Positions 15,201-27,200 of a DNA stretch of 64,000 nt are shown here, piece by piece. Location: assembly GCF_030450055.1 (NCBI RefSeq), contig NZ_CP118480.1, positions 3,347,501 to 3,411,500 on the forward strand, in the 5' to 3' direction. The stretch is from Gallaecimonas kandeliae (GTDB taxonomy: Bacteria; Pseudomonadota; Gammaproteobacteria; Enterobacterales; Gallaecimonadaceae). Position 1 is the first letter of the stretch. Every line of letters begins with the position of its first letter. Under the pieces are notes generated by a model. The model searched no databases. It was given only the letters and a program-made list of their open reading frames with translations, and was not told the origin of the DNA. Both the position numbers and the translations under genes were made by a program.

Positions 15201-18200
15201 CTGCCGTCGGCGTCCGCCACCAGGTCGCTGCCCTGGACCTTGACGTCGCCGGAGCCGTTGAGCCAGATGTCGCCCTTGGCCTGGACCTGGCTGCCCTTGT
15301 TGGTCAGGGTGTCGGTGGTGGTCTTGGCCTGGTGGTAGCTGGCGTCCGCTATGGTGATGGAGGCGCGGCCGGTTTTCTTGGACTTGTCGTAGCTTTTCTT
15401 CAGGTAGGCCACGGGGTCGGAGAGCATCTTGGCCATGTCGCCGAGGCCGACGCTGAGCTGCTTCTCGTCGTGATAGCTATGCTCGGATCCCTGGGCGGCC
15501 AGGAAGGCGAGGTCGCCGATGTCGGTGCTGACCGAGAGGCTGCCCCCTACTGCCAGGTCCGAGCCCACCACAGAGGCGCTGCCGGCATCGATGATGAGGT
15601 TGCCGCCGGTGGTGACGCTGGCGCCGTTGGCCGTGACCTTGGCGTTGCCGTCCAGCTTCTCGGTGCTGGAGAACAGCTTGCCGCCGGAGAAGAGGCCACC
15701 CGACTTGCTCTTATGCTCGGAATGGCTGCTTTCGTCCCCGGAGGAGATCAGCAGGTCGTTGAAGGCACTCAGCTTGGCGCTGTCGCCGGCGTTGAGATCG
15801 CTGGCAACCAGCTTGAGGTCGTTGCCGGCGTTCACCAGGATGTTGCCGGTCGCGTTCAGGCTGGAGCCCTGCAGCAGGGCGCCTTGCTCCAGGTCGTCCT
15901 TGGCCTTGGACCTGAGGCCGCCAAAGCTGCTCTTGCTGGTGTGGCTGTAGTCGTAATCCTGGTAGGTGCCGGCGGTGATGTTGACGTCGTTGCCGTTGGC
16001 CACGATGTTGCCGCCGGCCTTGAGGTTGGCGCCGACCAGGGTGACATTGCCGCCGTCGAGGAGGCCGAGGTTGCCGGCGCTGTCCTTGCCGGCGTTGAGG
16101 AGGATGTCGCCACCGGCCTGGACGCCGCTGCCTTCCAGGGTTTCGTGGAGGCTCTCGGTTTCCTTGACCTTCTTGGAGAAGAGGTGCTTGCTGGTGGTTT
16201 TGCTGGCGTCGTAGTGGGACTCGAGCACCGCATCCAGGTTCATCTCGTTGCCGGCGGCCAGGGCGACGTCCTGGCCGGCGCTGAACTGGGCCCCTTGGGA
16301 GTCGAGGTCATGACCGGCGCTGACGCTGAGGTTGCCGCCGGCGTTGATGTCCACCACGTCGTAGCTGACATCTTTTTGGATGTCGTAACCGCCCTTGGAG
16401 TGGCTTTCGTGGCCGCTGACCTTTTCGATGGCCTGCAGCTTCACGTCGTTGCCGGCGTGGAGGCTGATGTCGCCGTTGGCGGCCAGCTTGGAACCTTGCA
16501 GGTCCAGGTCGTGGCCGGCGTTCATGGCCAGGCTGTTCTGGGAGACGATCTGGGAGGCCTTGCCTACCGAAGTGACCGTCTGGTTATTGTTGCCATCGCC
16601 CAGGGTGAATTGCTGGTACTCGGTGCGGTTGACGATGTCGCCATGGGTGGCGGTCAGGGAGACGTCGGCCCCCTGGATCAGGCTTTGGTTGTTGAAGATG
16701 TTCTGGCCGGCGGTGAGGTCGAGGCCTGCGCCCGCCACTATGTCGCCGTTGTTGTTGATGTTGTTGCCGACATCGGCAAAGAGATCGCCACTGGCATTGA
16801 GGGCGGTGTTGTTGTTGAGATCCCCAGCCAGTTTCAGGCCGATGTTGGCGCCAGAGAAAACACCGTCATTGTTGAGATTGCCGGCCAGCAACGTCAGGTC
16901 GCCAGTGGTGAGGCTGCCCAGGTTGTTGAGATCCCCCCCCAGCTTGATGTAGCTGTCGCCCCCTTGCAGCTTGCCGGCGTTGTTCAGATCGCCGCCGAGA
17001 TCCAGGAAGAGGCCGCCCTGGCCATTGAGGCTGCCGAAGTTGGTGTTGACAAGGTCGCCGTTGCTGGCCAACGCCAGCTGGCCGCCGGTCTTGATGCCGC
17101 CGTTGTTGATGATGCCCTGGTCGGCTTTGATGGCGATATCGCCACCGGCGGCGATCAGATCGCCGTTGTCCAGCAGCGCCAGGTTGTCCAGGCTGGCATA
17201 AAGGGCCTGCTGGCTGCTGTCGATGGCAGAGCCGTCCAGGCCCATGTCTTCGGTCAGTACCCTTATCTGCTCGTCACTGAGGATGATCTGGTTGGCCGCG
17301 GTCTGGGCGCCACTGGATGCCGTGTAGACCTCGTCGTTGGCGGCATCCTGGTGTTGCTGCTGTTGGCGCTGGTCTTCGCCTTTGACGACCTTGGCCGGAT
17401 CGACCCCCAGTTCGTCCTGGAACTCGCCTGTGTTGTAGTAATTGCCTTTGCTGAGGTACTGGGAACGGGTTTCGGTGCTGTAGCCGGGGCCTTGCACGCT
17501 GTAACCGGTATTCAGGGCCAGGTTGCCCTGAGCAAGGCCGCCCGCCCCTGCCGGCGCTGAGCCGCTATCGCCTTCGGCACCCACGGCATAGGCGTGGGCC
17601 ATACCGCTCTTGTCATAATGCTTCTCATCAGCGGCGGTGAGCTGCCGATCAGCAACGGCACGTTGCAGGCCTTCCCCCTGCTGTGCGTAGGCAACACCGT
17701 CTTTCGGCGCCTGGAGGCTAATCCCTCCCTGGTGACCTTCTGGGATCCCGGCAAGGGGGCCCTGCTTGTCGATAGTCAAACCACTGCGCGACCTTTCCTT
17801 GCCGACGATGTCGTTGGCATCGGCCTTGCCGTAGGCCAGGAGGCCGGTCAGCTGCGTGCTGTCGCTGCCAAGGGCATGGTCCTTCGGCGCCGTACCCGAC
17901 TTGAGGGTGCCGTCCTTGCCGATATCCAGATCGCTGCGCGACCTTTGCCTGCCGACAATGTCGTTGGCGTCGGCCTTGCCGTAGGTCAGGAGGCCTGCAA
18001 ACTGGGCGTTGTCGCTGCCAAGGGCATGGTCCTTCGGTGCCGTGCCGGATTTGATGTCCCCTACAGGTGCCTGCTGCCCGCCGGTTACCGGCTCGGTGGA
18101 AGCGAGCGCGGCCTTACCGACCAGGGCGAAGCTGGCGTCTTGCTTGCCATTATTGGGGTACTCGGTATGGACCAGCCCGTCTTTGCCTGGCCCTGCCACC

Positions 18201-21200
18201 GCCACAGGCTTGAGCGCAGCAGAGAGGTTGCCGCCACCGATGGCGGTAAGGCTGCCACCAAGGTTTTGCTGGCCTACACCGCCAGAACCAGCCACTGGCC
18301 CCTGGTTATTCCCAGTCAGCGCCTGATCGGCCCCCTTGGAAATACTGCCGGAGGAATGGTTGCCCAGGTTGACCTTGTTGACACTGGCGGTAGCACCAGA
18401 GACGGCACCAGCGCCGGTGCCCCTGCCGGCACTGCCCTGGGTCCCTGAAGAAGTGGTATTGATGGCGCCGGGGAGGGTGCCGGCGTCACCGGCATTGTCG
18501 AAAGTGCCGGACAGGTTGCCAGAGATGCTACCGCCGGCGGAAATGCCGCCGAAGGCGCCACCGGTGTAACTGGTCTCGTGGTAGCTATTGGTCTGGGTAG
18601 AACTTACAAAATTATAATCGCCTGGCTCATCACAGGAATAGGGGCCATGATTGGGCTCGTAATGTCCTTGCTGGCATTTCCCGTCATATTGATCGTTATA
18701 AACAGTTACGTCTTTTTCGACCTTGTTCTGTGCCGACGTGTTGGTGAGATTACTGCCTGATATCAGCAGGTCAGCACCAGCCACAATGGTGCCGTACTCG
18801 TTGGTGATATCCCCTCCGGTGAGGGACATGTTGCCGCCGGAAATGATGCGGGCGTCCGGTCCTGTCGCGGTGGCGGTGTAGGTGGTGGCGACGACGTGAT
18901 CGCGTTCCACATTTAGTGTGAACAGCGTCGGACTCATGGCTGATCCGCCCGGATCGCCGCTGCCTTCATCCCACTCACTAACACTGCCTGAGGAATAACT
19001 GACACCTGAGCGTTGATTCAAAATGGTATCGGCGGCCAGGGTCAGGTTGTGCCCGGCAGCTATGGTGGAGCTGATATTGCTGATGGAGCTGGCCTTGTTG
19101 CCGCTGCTGTCGGCGGCGATCAGCATGTCACCGGACGAGTAGATGGTGCCGTTATTCTGGTTCTTGACGATACCGGCCAGGGCCAGCAATTGGCTGCCGG
19201 CGTAGAGGAAGTTGTTGTTGGTCAGGCTGCTGCCCTGCAGCTGCAGGGTATTGCCGGCGGCTATGGTGCCGTTGTTGTTGATGGTGCCGCCTTTAACAAC
19301 GAGGTTGCCGGCGCCACTCATCTGGCCACCGCTGGCATTGGTGACGGTGCCTGAGAACTGGAACTGGCTGGTGCCGCTGCCGCCTTTGAGCTTGCTGTTG
19401 TTGGTCAGGTTCTTACCTGACAGCAGCAAGGCGCCGCCTGTGGCCAGGGTGCCGTTGTTGGTCAGGTTGCCGGTCGTGCTGAGGCTGAGGGTGCCGCTGG
19501 CGCTGAGGTTGTCGGCACTGCCCAGGGTGATGTCATTTTTTGTCGACAAGCCCACATTGGCACCGTTGATGGTGCCGATGCGGGTCAGGGTGTTGAGGGT
19601 AGCGACGATACTGGCATCGGACTGTAAGGTGCCGCTGTTGTCGAGCGCGTCTGCATTGACCGAAAGCCCGGCCTTACCGCTGGCCTGCCCCTGGTTGCTG
19701 TAGGAGCCCTTGACGGTAAGGCCCAAGGTGCCGGCACGACTGCCCAGGGTACCGCTGTTGGTGATGGACCCCACATCCAGGGCGGCATTGCCGGCGGCGC
19801 TGAGGGTGCCGGCATTGCTGAGATTGCCGGCGACCGTCGCGCTCAGGTTGCCGTTGGTGTTGATCTGCCCACCGCTGGCCACAGTCAAGGACTGGTTGTT
19901 GAGGGTCAGCTTACCGCTGCCCACATGCACCAACTGCCCGTTGGCGTTGTTGAAGGCGCCATTGGTGATGACGGTCAGGTTGGCATTGTCAGAGGCGATG
20001 GTGCCGCCGCCGTTGCTCAGGCTCCCCGCCTGGATGCTGCTGCCGGAGGTGGCGCCTACGGCCAGCAGCTTTCCACCTGTGTTGGTGAGGCTAGCGGTAG
20101 CCGTCACCTTGAGCTGGCTGGCGGAAATACGGCCAGCGCTGTTGTCCAGGTTGCCTGTGACAGCCAGAGTCGCCGCGCCATTGGCGATGATGGCCCCGCC
20201 TTTGTTGGACAGGTTTCCAGACCCCGTACTGAGCGACAGGTTGCCGGCGCTCAGGATCTGGCCATTGTCGTTGTTGGTACTGCTGCTGGTCAGCTGCAAC
20301 CCGGAGCCCGCGGCCTGGATACTGCCCTGGCTGTTGTTGAGGGCACCGACCTTGATAGTGGCAGCCCCGCTGCCGGCACTGATCAGCTTACCGCCTTGGT
20401 TGTTAAGGCTGGCGGCGGTCAGGTTCAGGCTGTTGCCCTGCATGATGCCGGTGTTGGTGACGCCGCCGCTGGTATTCACGGTCAGGCCGGCGGCCGCAAG
20501 CAGGGTACCGCCCAGGTTGTTGAGGCTGGTGTTGACCAGCAAATTACCACCCGTGGCCAGGTAGTTGCCTTTGTTGGTAAAACCGCTGCCCGTGAGGGTC
20601 AGTTGTTTTTGGGCATAGAGGCTGCCGTTGCCGCTGATGCCGTTGTAGAGGGTGGCACTGCCATTGGTCTGAATGCTGCCGCTGTTGGTGACAGTCCCCT
20701 TGTTGCCCAAGGTCAGGCTGCCGTTCCCCTTGTGGATAACGGCGCCGCTGTTGTTCAGGGCGCCATTGAAGGCAAGGTTGGTACCGTTGCTGTAGAGGGT
20801 GCCGGTCGCCTGGTTGGTCACACTGGCCAGGTTCAGGTCCAACGCATTGCTGGTGGTGCCCACGGCGGCAACAACGCCGCTGTTGTTGAGGGACTGCCCC
20901 TGCATGGACAGGCTGTTGGCCTGGATAACACCGGCATTGGTGGCGGTATTGAGGCCTTTGAGGGTCATGGCCTGGCTGCTGAGCACGGCATTGGCCTGGT
21001 TGTTCAGGGTAGCGCTGGCAATGGTGAGGGACTGCTGAGCCTGGACGCGGCCGCTGTTGGTCAGGCTGCCCAGGGTCAGCGTCACGTCCTTGGCAGAAAC
21101 AACGCCTTTATTGGTCAGGCTACCGGCGGTAACGGACATGGGGCCTGAGGCGGCGTAGAGCTGGCCGCCGTTGGTCATGGCGCCAGTGGTCTTGGCGGTC

Positions 21201-24200
21201 AGGGCGCCGGCGCTGTTGATCTGGCCGGCATTGTCGAGAGTCCCGGCGGCCAGGCTGACACTGCCGCCCTGGAAGGTGCCGTTGTTGCTGATATGGCCCA
21301 GCACGTCCAAGGCCAGCTGCGCCTGTGCCACTACAGTGCCCTGGTTGTCGAGGCTGCCGGCGTCCAGGGTCATGGCGCCATTGCTGCCGATGGTGCCGCT
21401 GTTGGTCACGCCTTGGTCGACCTTCAGGGTGAATTGCCCTGTTCCCAGATGCACCAGTTGGCCGCTGCCGTTATTGAGACTGCCCAGTGCCAGCTGCCAA
21501 TCCTTCATGGATGTGCTGACGAGCCCTTTGTCGTTGTTGAGCGTGGCGATGTTCAGCTTGAAGTCGCCGTCGGCAGTGCCACCGCTGTAAATCAGGCCCT
21601 GACTGTTGTTGACATCGGTGCCGGTGACAGCCAGTTGGCTGGCAGAGATGGCACCCTTGTTGTTGTTGATGGCGGCGGCAGACAGCGTCAGCTGATTGCC
21701 CAGGAGTTTCCCTTGGCTGTTGTTCAGATCGCCGGTGCTGGTAACGCTCAGGGCATTGCCCTGGACCAGGCCACCGAGGTTGTTGAGGGCCCCGGTGCTG
21801 GTGAGGCTGACATTCCGGGTGCCGGCGATTTGGCCGCCTGCATTGGTGATTTGGCTGCCCGCGAGGGCAAGGTCACCGCTCTGGCTGAGCAGGGTGCCGG
21901 CGCTATTGTCGATGGCACCTGTGGCTTTGAGGTTCAGGTCGCCGCTGGCCAGCAGGGTGCCGCCGTTGGAAAGGGTGTTACCGGAAACAAAGAGGCCGGC
22001 GGCGCTCTCGATGCGGCCGCTGTTGTTCAGGTCGCCCAGGGTGGCGTTGAGGCCGGCCGCTGCCGAGAGCAGGCCCTTGTTCTGCAGGCTGCCCGCCTTG
22101 ATATCCAGGCCGCCGGCGCTGGCGATTTGCCCTTGGGCATCGTTGCTCAAGGGGCCGGTCAGGTTAAGGTTCAGGGCATCGGCTTGTTGGCCCATGGCCA
22201 GGAGAGAGCCACTGCCGTTAGCCAGGCTGTCGGCAGTCAGTGACAGCTTCTGCTGGGCTTGAATAACACCGTTGTTGGTAACGTCGCCGGCTTTAAGGAC
22301 TATGTTGTTGGCACCGAGCTGGCCACTGCTGTTGCTCAGCAGTGCCGCTGTGAGCTGCAGATCGCCTTGCGAGATCAGCTTGCCGCTATCGTTGTTGAGG
22401 ATGGCGGTGAGGCTCAGCGGTCCCTGGCCCTGCAGATAGATGCTCCCTTGCTGGTTGGCAACGGTGTTGGCCGTTACTGACAACCCGCCGCCGAGGCTCT
22501 GGATGGCACCATTGCCATTGTTGAGCTGGCCACTCAGGTTCAGTGCCAGGCCTGTCCCGGCCGACACCACGCCGCCCTGGTTGTCGAGGCTGTCGGCCTT
22601 GACCGTCAGGGCCTTGCCGGCCTCGATGAGGCCCGCCACGTTGCTCGACTGGCCGCCGCTCAGGCGCAGATCGCCCTCGGCCTGCAGCTGGCCACCGTCG
22701 TTGTTCAAGGCGCCCTGCTGCTGCACGTCACCGCCGCTGTAGACCAGGCCCTGCTTGCTGCTGAGCCCGGCCAGCTGCAACAGCCCCTCGCCCAGCAAGG
22801 CCACCTGGCCGCCGTCGTTGTTCAGCGCCTGGTCGAGGGTCAGGGCGGTGCCCGCACTCTGGATGGTGCCGCCCTGGTTGGAGATGGCTTGGCCGGTGCT
22901 GATCTTCAGGCTCTCACCCGCCGTGCCCGTGGCCAGCAACACCCCTTGGTCGTTGTTCAGCTGGCCGGCGCTCACCGTCAGCTGCTCGCCCCCCAGTTGG
23001 CCGCTGTTCTGCAGGCTGCCCGTGACGGTGGCCGTCACCTCCTGCCCTTGCAGTACGCCGCTGTTGACCAGTTGCTCCGCCGTTACCGTCAGTTGCTGGC
23101 TCGCCGCCACGGTGCCGCCGTTGTTCAGCACGCCGCCGCTCAGCTGGACACTGCCCCCTTGCAGCACGCCCTGGTCGTTTTGCAGTTGGCCGGCACTGAC
23201 CTCCAGCCCCTGTGCGGCCAGCAGCTGGCCCTGGCTGTTGTCGAGCTTGCCGCTGATGCTGGCCTTGACGTTCTGGCCCTGCACCGTGCCGGTGCTGTTG
23301 TCCAGCGTGTCGGCCTTGAGGCTCAGCTGCGCACCGCTCAGCAGCTTGCCGCCCTGGTTGTTCAAGGTGGCGGCGGTGACGCTGACATCACCGCTCCCCT
23401 GCAGGCTGCCACCCTGGTTATCCAGGCTGCCGGTGCTGTGCACGGTCAGACCCTGCTCGCCGTGGATCAGGCCCTGTTTGTTGATGAGGCTGTCGCTCTC
23501 TATCTGGCTGATGCCGAGCACCACCAGTTCGCCTTGGCTGTTGTCCAGGCTCGCCGTGTTGATCTGGCTGTTGCCGGCACTCTCGATATGGCCGCCGTTG
23601 CGGATGGCGCCGCTGCTGAGCAGCAACGACTGCCCTGCGGTCACCTGGCCGCTGTTGGTAAACTGCGTGCCGCTCAGCTGCAGGGCATTGCCCGACAGCT
23701 GGCCGCTGTTGCTGATGTCGCCGGCCAGAGTCAGGCCGTCCTTGGCGGCCAGCAGCCCGCCGTTGCTCAGCTGCTGCGCCTGCAGCCCCAGTTGCCCCAG
23801 GCTGCTGAGCTCCCCGGCGTTATCCACCAGGCCGTCGACGGCCAGGGCCAGGTTGCCGGCGCTGGACAGCTGGATCAGCCCCTGGGCGCCGTTGTGCAGG
23901 CTGCCCGCCTTGAGCTGGGCGTCGCCGCCGCTGAGCAGCTGGCCGTTGCCGTTATCCAGGGCGCCAGCCAGGGTCAGGGTGGTGCCGTTCACGCCCACCA
24001 CGTGGCCACCGTCGTTCTGCAGGCTCTGGCCATGCAGGCTGAGCTGGTCACCGGACAGCTCACCGCCCCGGTTGTCCACCGCCCCCGCCTGGACCGACAG
24101 CCCGCCTTGGCTGGTCAGCAGCCCTTGTTGGTTGTCCAACAGGCCGGTATCGACACTGACCTCGGCCCCTTGCATCTGCCCGCCGGCATTGCTCAGCTGC

Positions 24201-27200
24201 TGGCTGGTCACCGTCAGTTGGCCGCTGCTGGCCACGACCCCTTGGCTGTTGTCCAGGTTGTCGGCCTGCAGCACCAGGCTGCCGTTGCCGCTGTGCAGCC
24301 ACTGGCCGCCGTCGTTGCTCAGGCTGCTGGCCTGCAGCTGGCCGTCGCCGCCGTGGGCGATCAGGCCCTGGTTGTTGTTCAGGCCTTGGCTCAGCTGGAT
24401 GGACAGCGCGCCGGCGCTGCTCAGCTGGCCGCCTTGGTTGTCGAGGCTGTCGGCCTTGACCGTCAGGGCCTTGCCGGCCTGAATGAGGCCCGCCACGTTG
24501 CTCGACTGGCCGCCGCTCAGGCGCAGATCGCCCTCGGCCTGCAGCTGGCCGCCGTCGTTGTTCAAGGCGCCCTGCTGCTGCACGTCACCGCCGCTGTAGA
24601 CCAGGCCCTGCTTGCTGCTGAGCCCGGCCAGCTGCAACAGCCCCTCGCCCAGCAAGGCCACCTGGCCGCCGTCGTTGTTCAGCGCCTGGTCGAGGGTCAG
24701 GGCGGTGCCCGCACTCTGGATGGTGCCGCCCTGGTTGGAGATGGCTTGGCCGGTGCTGATCTTCAGGCTCTCACCCGCCGTGCCCGTGGCCAGCAACACC
24801 CCTTGGTCGTTGTTCAGCTGGCCGGCGCTCACCGTCAGCTGCTCGCCCCCCAGTTGGCCGCTGTTCTGCAGGCTGCCCGTGACGGTGGCCGTCACCTCCT
24901 GCCCTTGCAGTACGCCGCTGTTGACCAGTTGCTCCGCCGTTACCGTCAGTTGCTGGCTCGCCGCCACGGTGCCGCCGTTGTTCAGCACGCCGCCGCTCAG
25001 CTGGACACTGCCCCCTTGCAGCACGCCCTGGTCGTTTTGCAGTTGGCCGGCACTGACCTCCAGCCCCTGTGCGGCCAGCAGCTGGCCCTGGCTGTTGTCG
25101 AGCTTGCCGCTGATGCTGGCCTTGACGTTCTGGCCCTGCACCGTGCCGGTGCTGTTGTCCAGCGTGTCGGCCTTGAGGCTCAGCTGCGCACCGCTCAGCA
25201 GCTTGCCGCCCTGGTTGTTCAAGGTGGCGGCGGTGACGCTGACATCACCGCTCCCCTGCAGGCTGCCACCCTGGTTATCCAGGCTGCCGGTGCTGTGCAC
25301 GGTCAGACCCTGCTCGCCGTGGATCAGGCCCTGTTTGTTGATGAGGCTGTCGCTCTCTATCTGGCTGATGCCAAGCACCACCAGTTCGCCTTGGCTGTTG
25401 TCCAGGCTCGCCGTGTTGATCTGGCTGTTGCCGGCACTCTCGATATGGCCGCCGTTGCGGATGGCGCCGCTGCTGAGCAGCAACGACTGCCCTGCGGTCA
25501 CCTGGCCGCTGTTGGTAAACTGCGTGCCGCTCAGCTGCAGGGCATTGCCCGACAGCTGGCCGCTGTTGCTGATGTCGCCGGCCAGAGTCAGGCCGTCCTT
25601 GGCGGCCAGCAGCCCGCCGTTGCTCAGCTGCTGCGCCTGCAGCCCCAGTTGCCCCAGGCTGCTGAGCTCCCCGGCGTTATCCACCAGGCCGTCGACGGCC
25701 AGGGCCAGGTTGCCGGCGCTGGACAGCTGGATCAGCCCCTGGGCGCCGTTGTGCAGGCTGCCCGCCTTGAGCTGGGCGTCGCCGCCGCTGAGCAGCTGGC
25801 CGTTGCCGTTATCCAGGGCGCCGGACAGGGTCAGGGTGGTGCCGTTCACGCCCACCACGCGGCCACCGTCGTTCTGCAGGCTCTGGCCATGCAGGCTGAG
25901 CTGGTCACCGGACAGCTCACCGCCCCGGTTGTCCACCGCCCCCGCCTGGACCGACAGCCCGCCTTGGCTGGTCAGCAGCCCTTGTTGGTTGTCCAACAGG
26001 CCGGTATCGACACTGACCTCGGCCCCTTGTATCTGCCCGCCGGCATTGCTCAGCTGCTGGCTGGTCACCGTCAGTTGGCCGCTGCTGGCCACGACCCCTT
26101 GGCTGTTGTCCAGGTTGTCGGCCTGCAGCACCAGGCTGCCGTTGCCGCTGTGCAGCCACTGGCCGCCTTGGTTGCTCAGGCTGCTGGCCTGCAGCTGGCC
26201 GTCGCCGCCGTGGGCGATCAGGCCCTGGTTGTTGTTCAGGCCTTGGCTCAGCTGGATGGACAGCGCGCCGGTGCTGCTCAGCTGGCCGCCTTGGTTGTCG
26301 AGGCTGTCGGCCTTGACCGTCAGGGCCTTGCCGGCCTGAATGAGGCCCGCCACGTTGCTCGACTGGCCGCCGCTCAGGCGCAGATCGCCCTCGGCCTGCA
26401 ACTGGCCGCCGTCGTTGTTCAAGGCGCCCTGCTGCTGCAAGTCACCGCCGCTGTAGACCAGGCCCTGCTTGCTGCTGAGCCCGGCCAGCTGCAACAGCCC
26501 CTCGCCCAGCAAGGCCACCTGGCCGCCGTCGTTGTTCAGCGCCTGGTCGAGGGTCAGGGCGGTGCCCGCACTCTGGATGGTGCCGCCCTGGTTGGAGATG
26601 GCTTGGCCGGTGCTGATCTTCAGGCTCTCACCCGCCGTGCCCGTGGCCAGCAACACCCCTTGGTCGTTGTTCAGCTGGCCGGCGCTCACCGTCAGCTGCT
26701 CGCCCCCCAGTTGGCCGCTGTTCTGCAGGCTGCCCGTGACGGTGGCCGTCACCTCCTGCCCTTGCAGTACGCCGCTGTTGACCAGTTGCTCCGCCGTTAC
26801 CGTCAGTTGCTGGCTCGCCGCCACGGTGCCGCCGTTGTTCAGCACGCCGCCGCTCAGCTGGACACTGCCCCCTTGCAGCACGCCCTGGTCGTTTTGCAGT
26901 TGGCCGGCACTGACCTCCAGTCCCTGCATGGCCAGCAGTTGGCCCTGGCTGTTGTCGAGCTTGCCGCTGATGCTGGCCTTGACGTTCTGGCCCTGCACCG
27001 TGCCGGTGCTGTTGTCCAGCGTGTCGGCCTTGAGGCTCAGCTGCGCACCGCTCAGCAGCTTGCCGCCCTGGTTGTTCAAGGTGGCGGCGGTGACGCTGAC
27101 ATCACCGCTCCCCTGCAGGCTGCCACCCTGGTTATCCAGGCTGCCGGTGCTGTTCACGGTCAGCCCCTGCTCGCCGTGGATCAGGCCCTGCTTGTTGATG

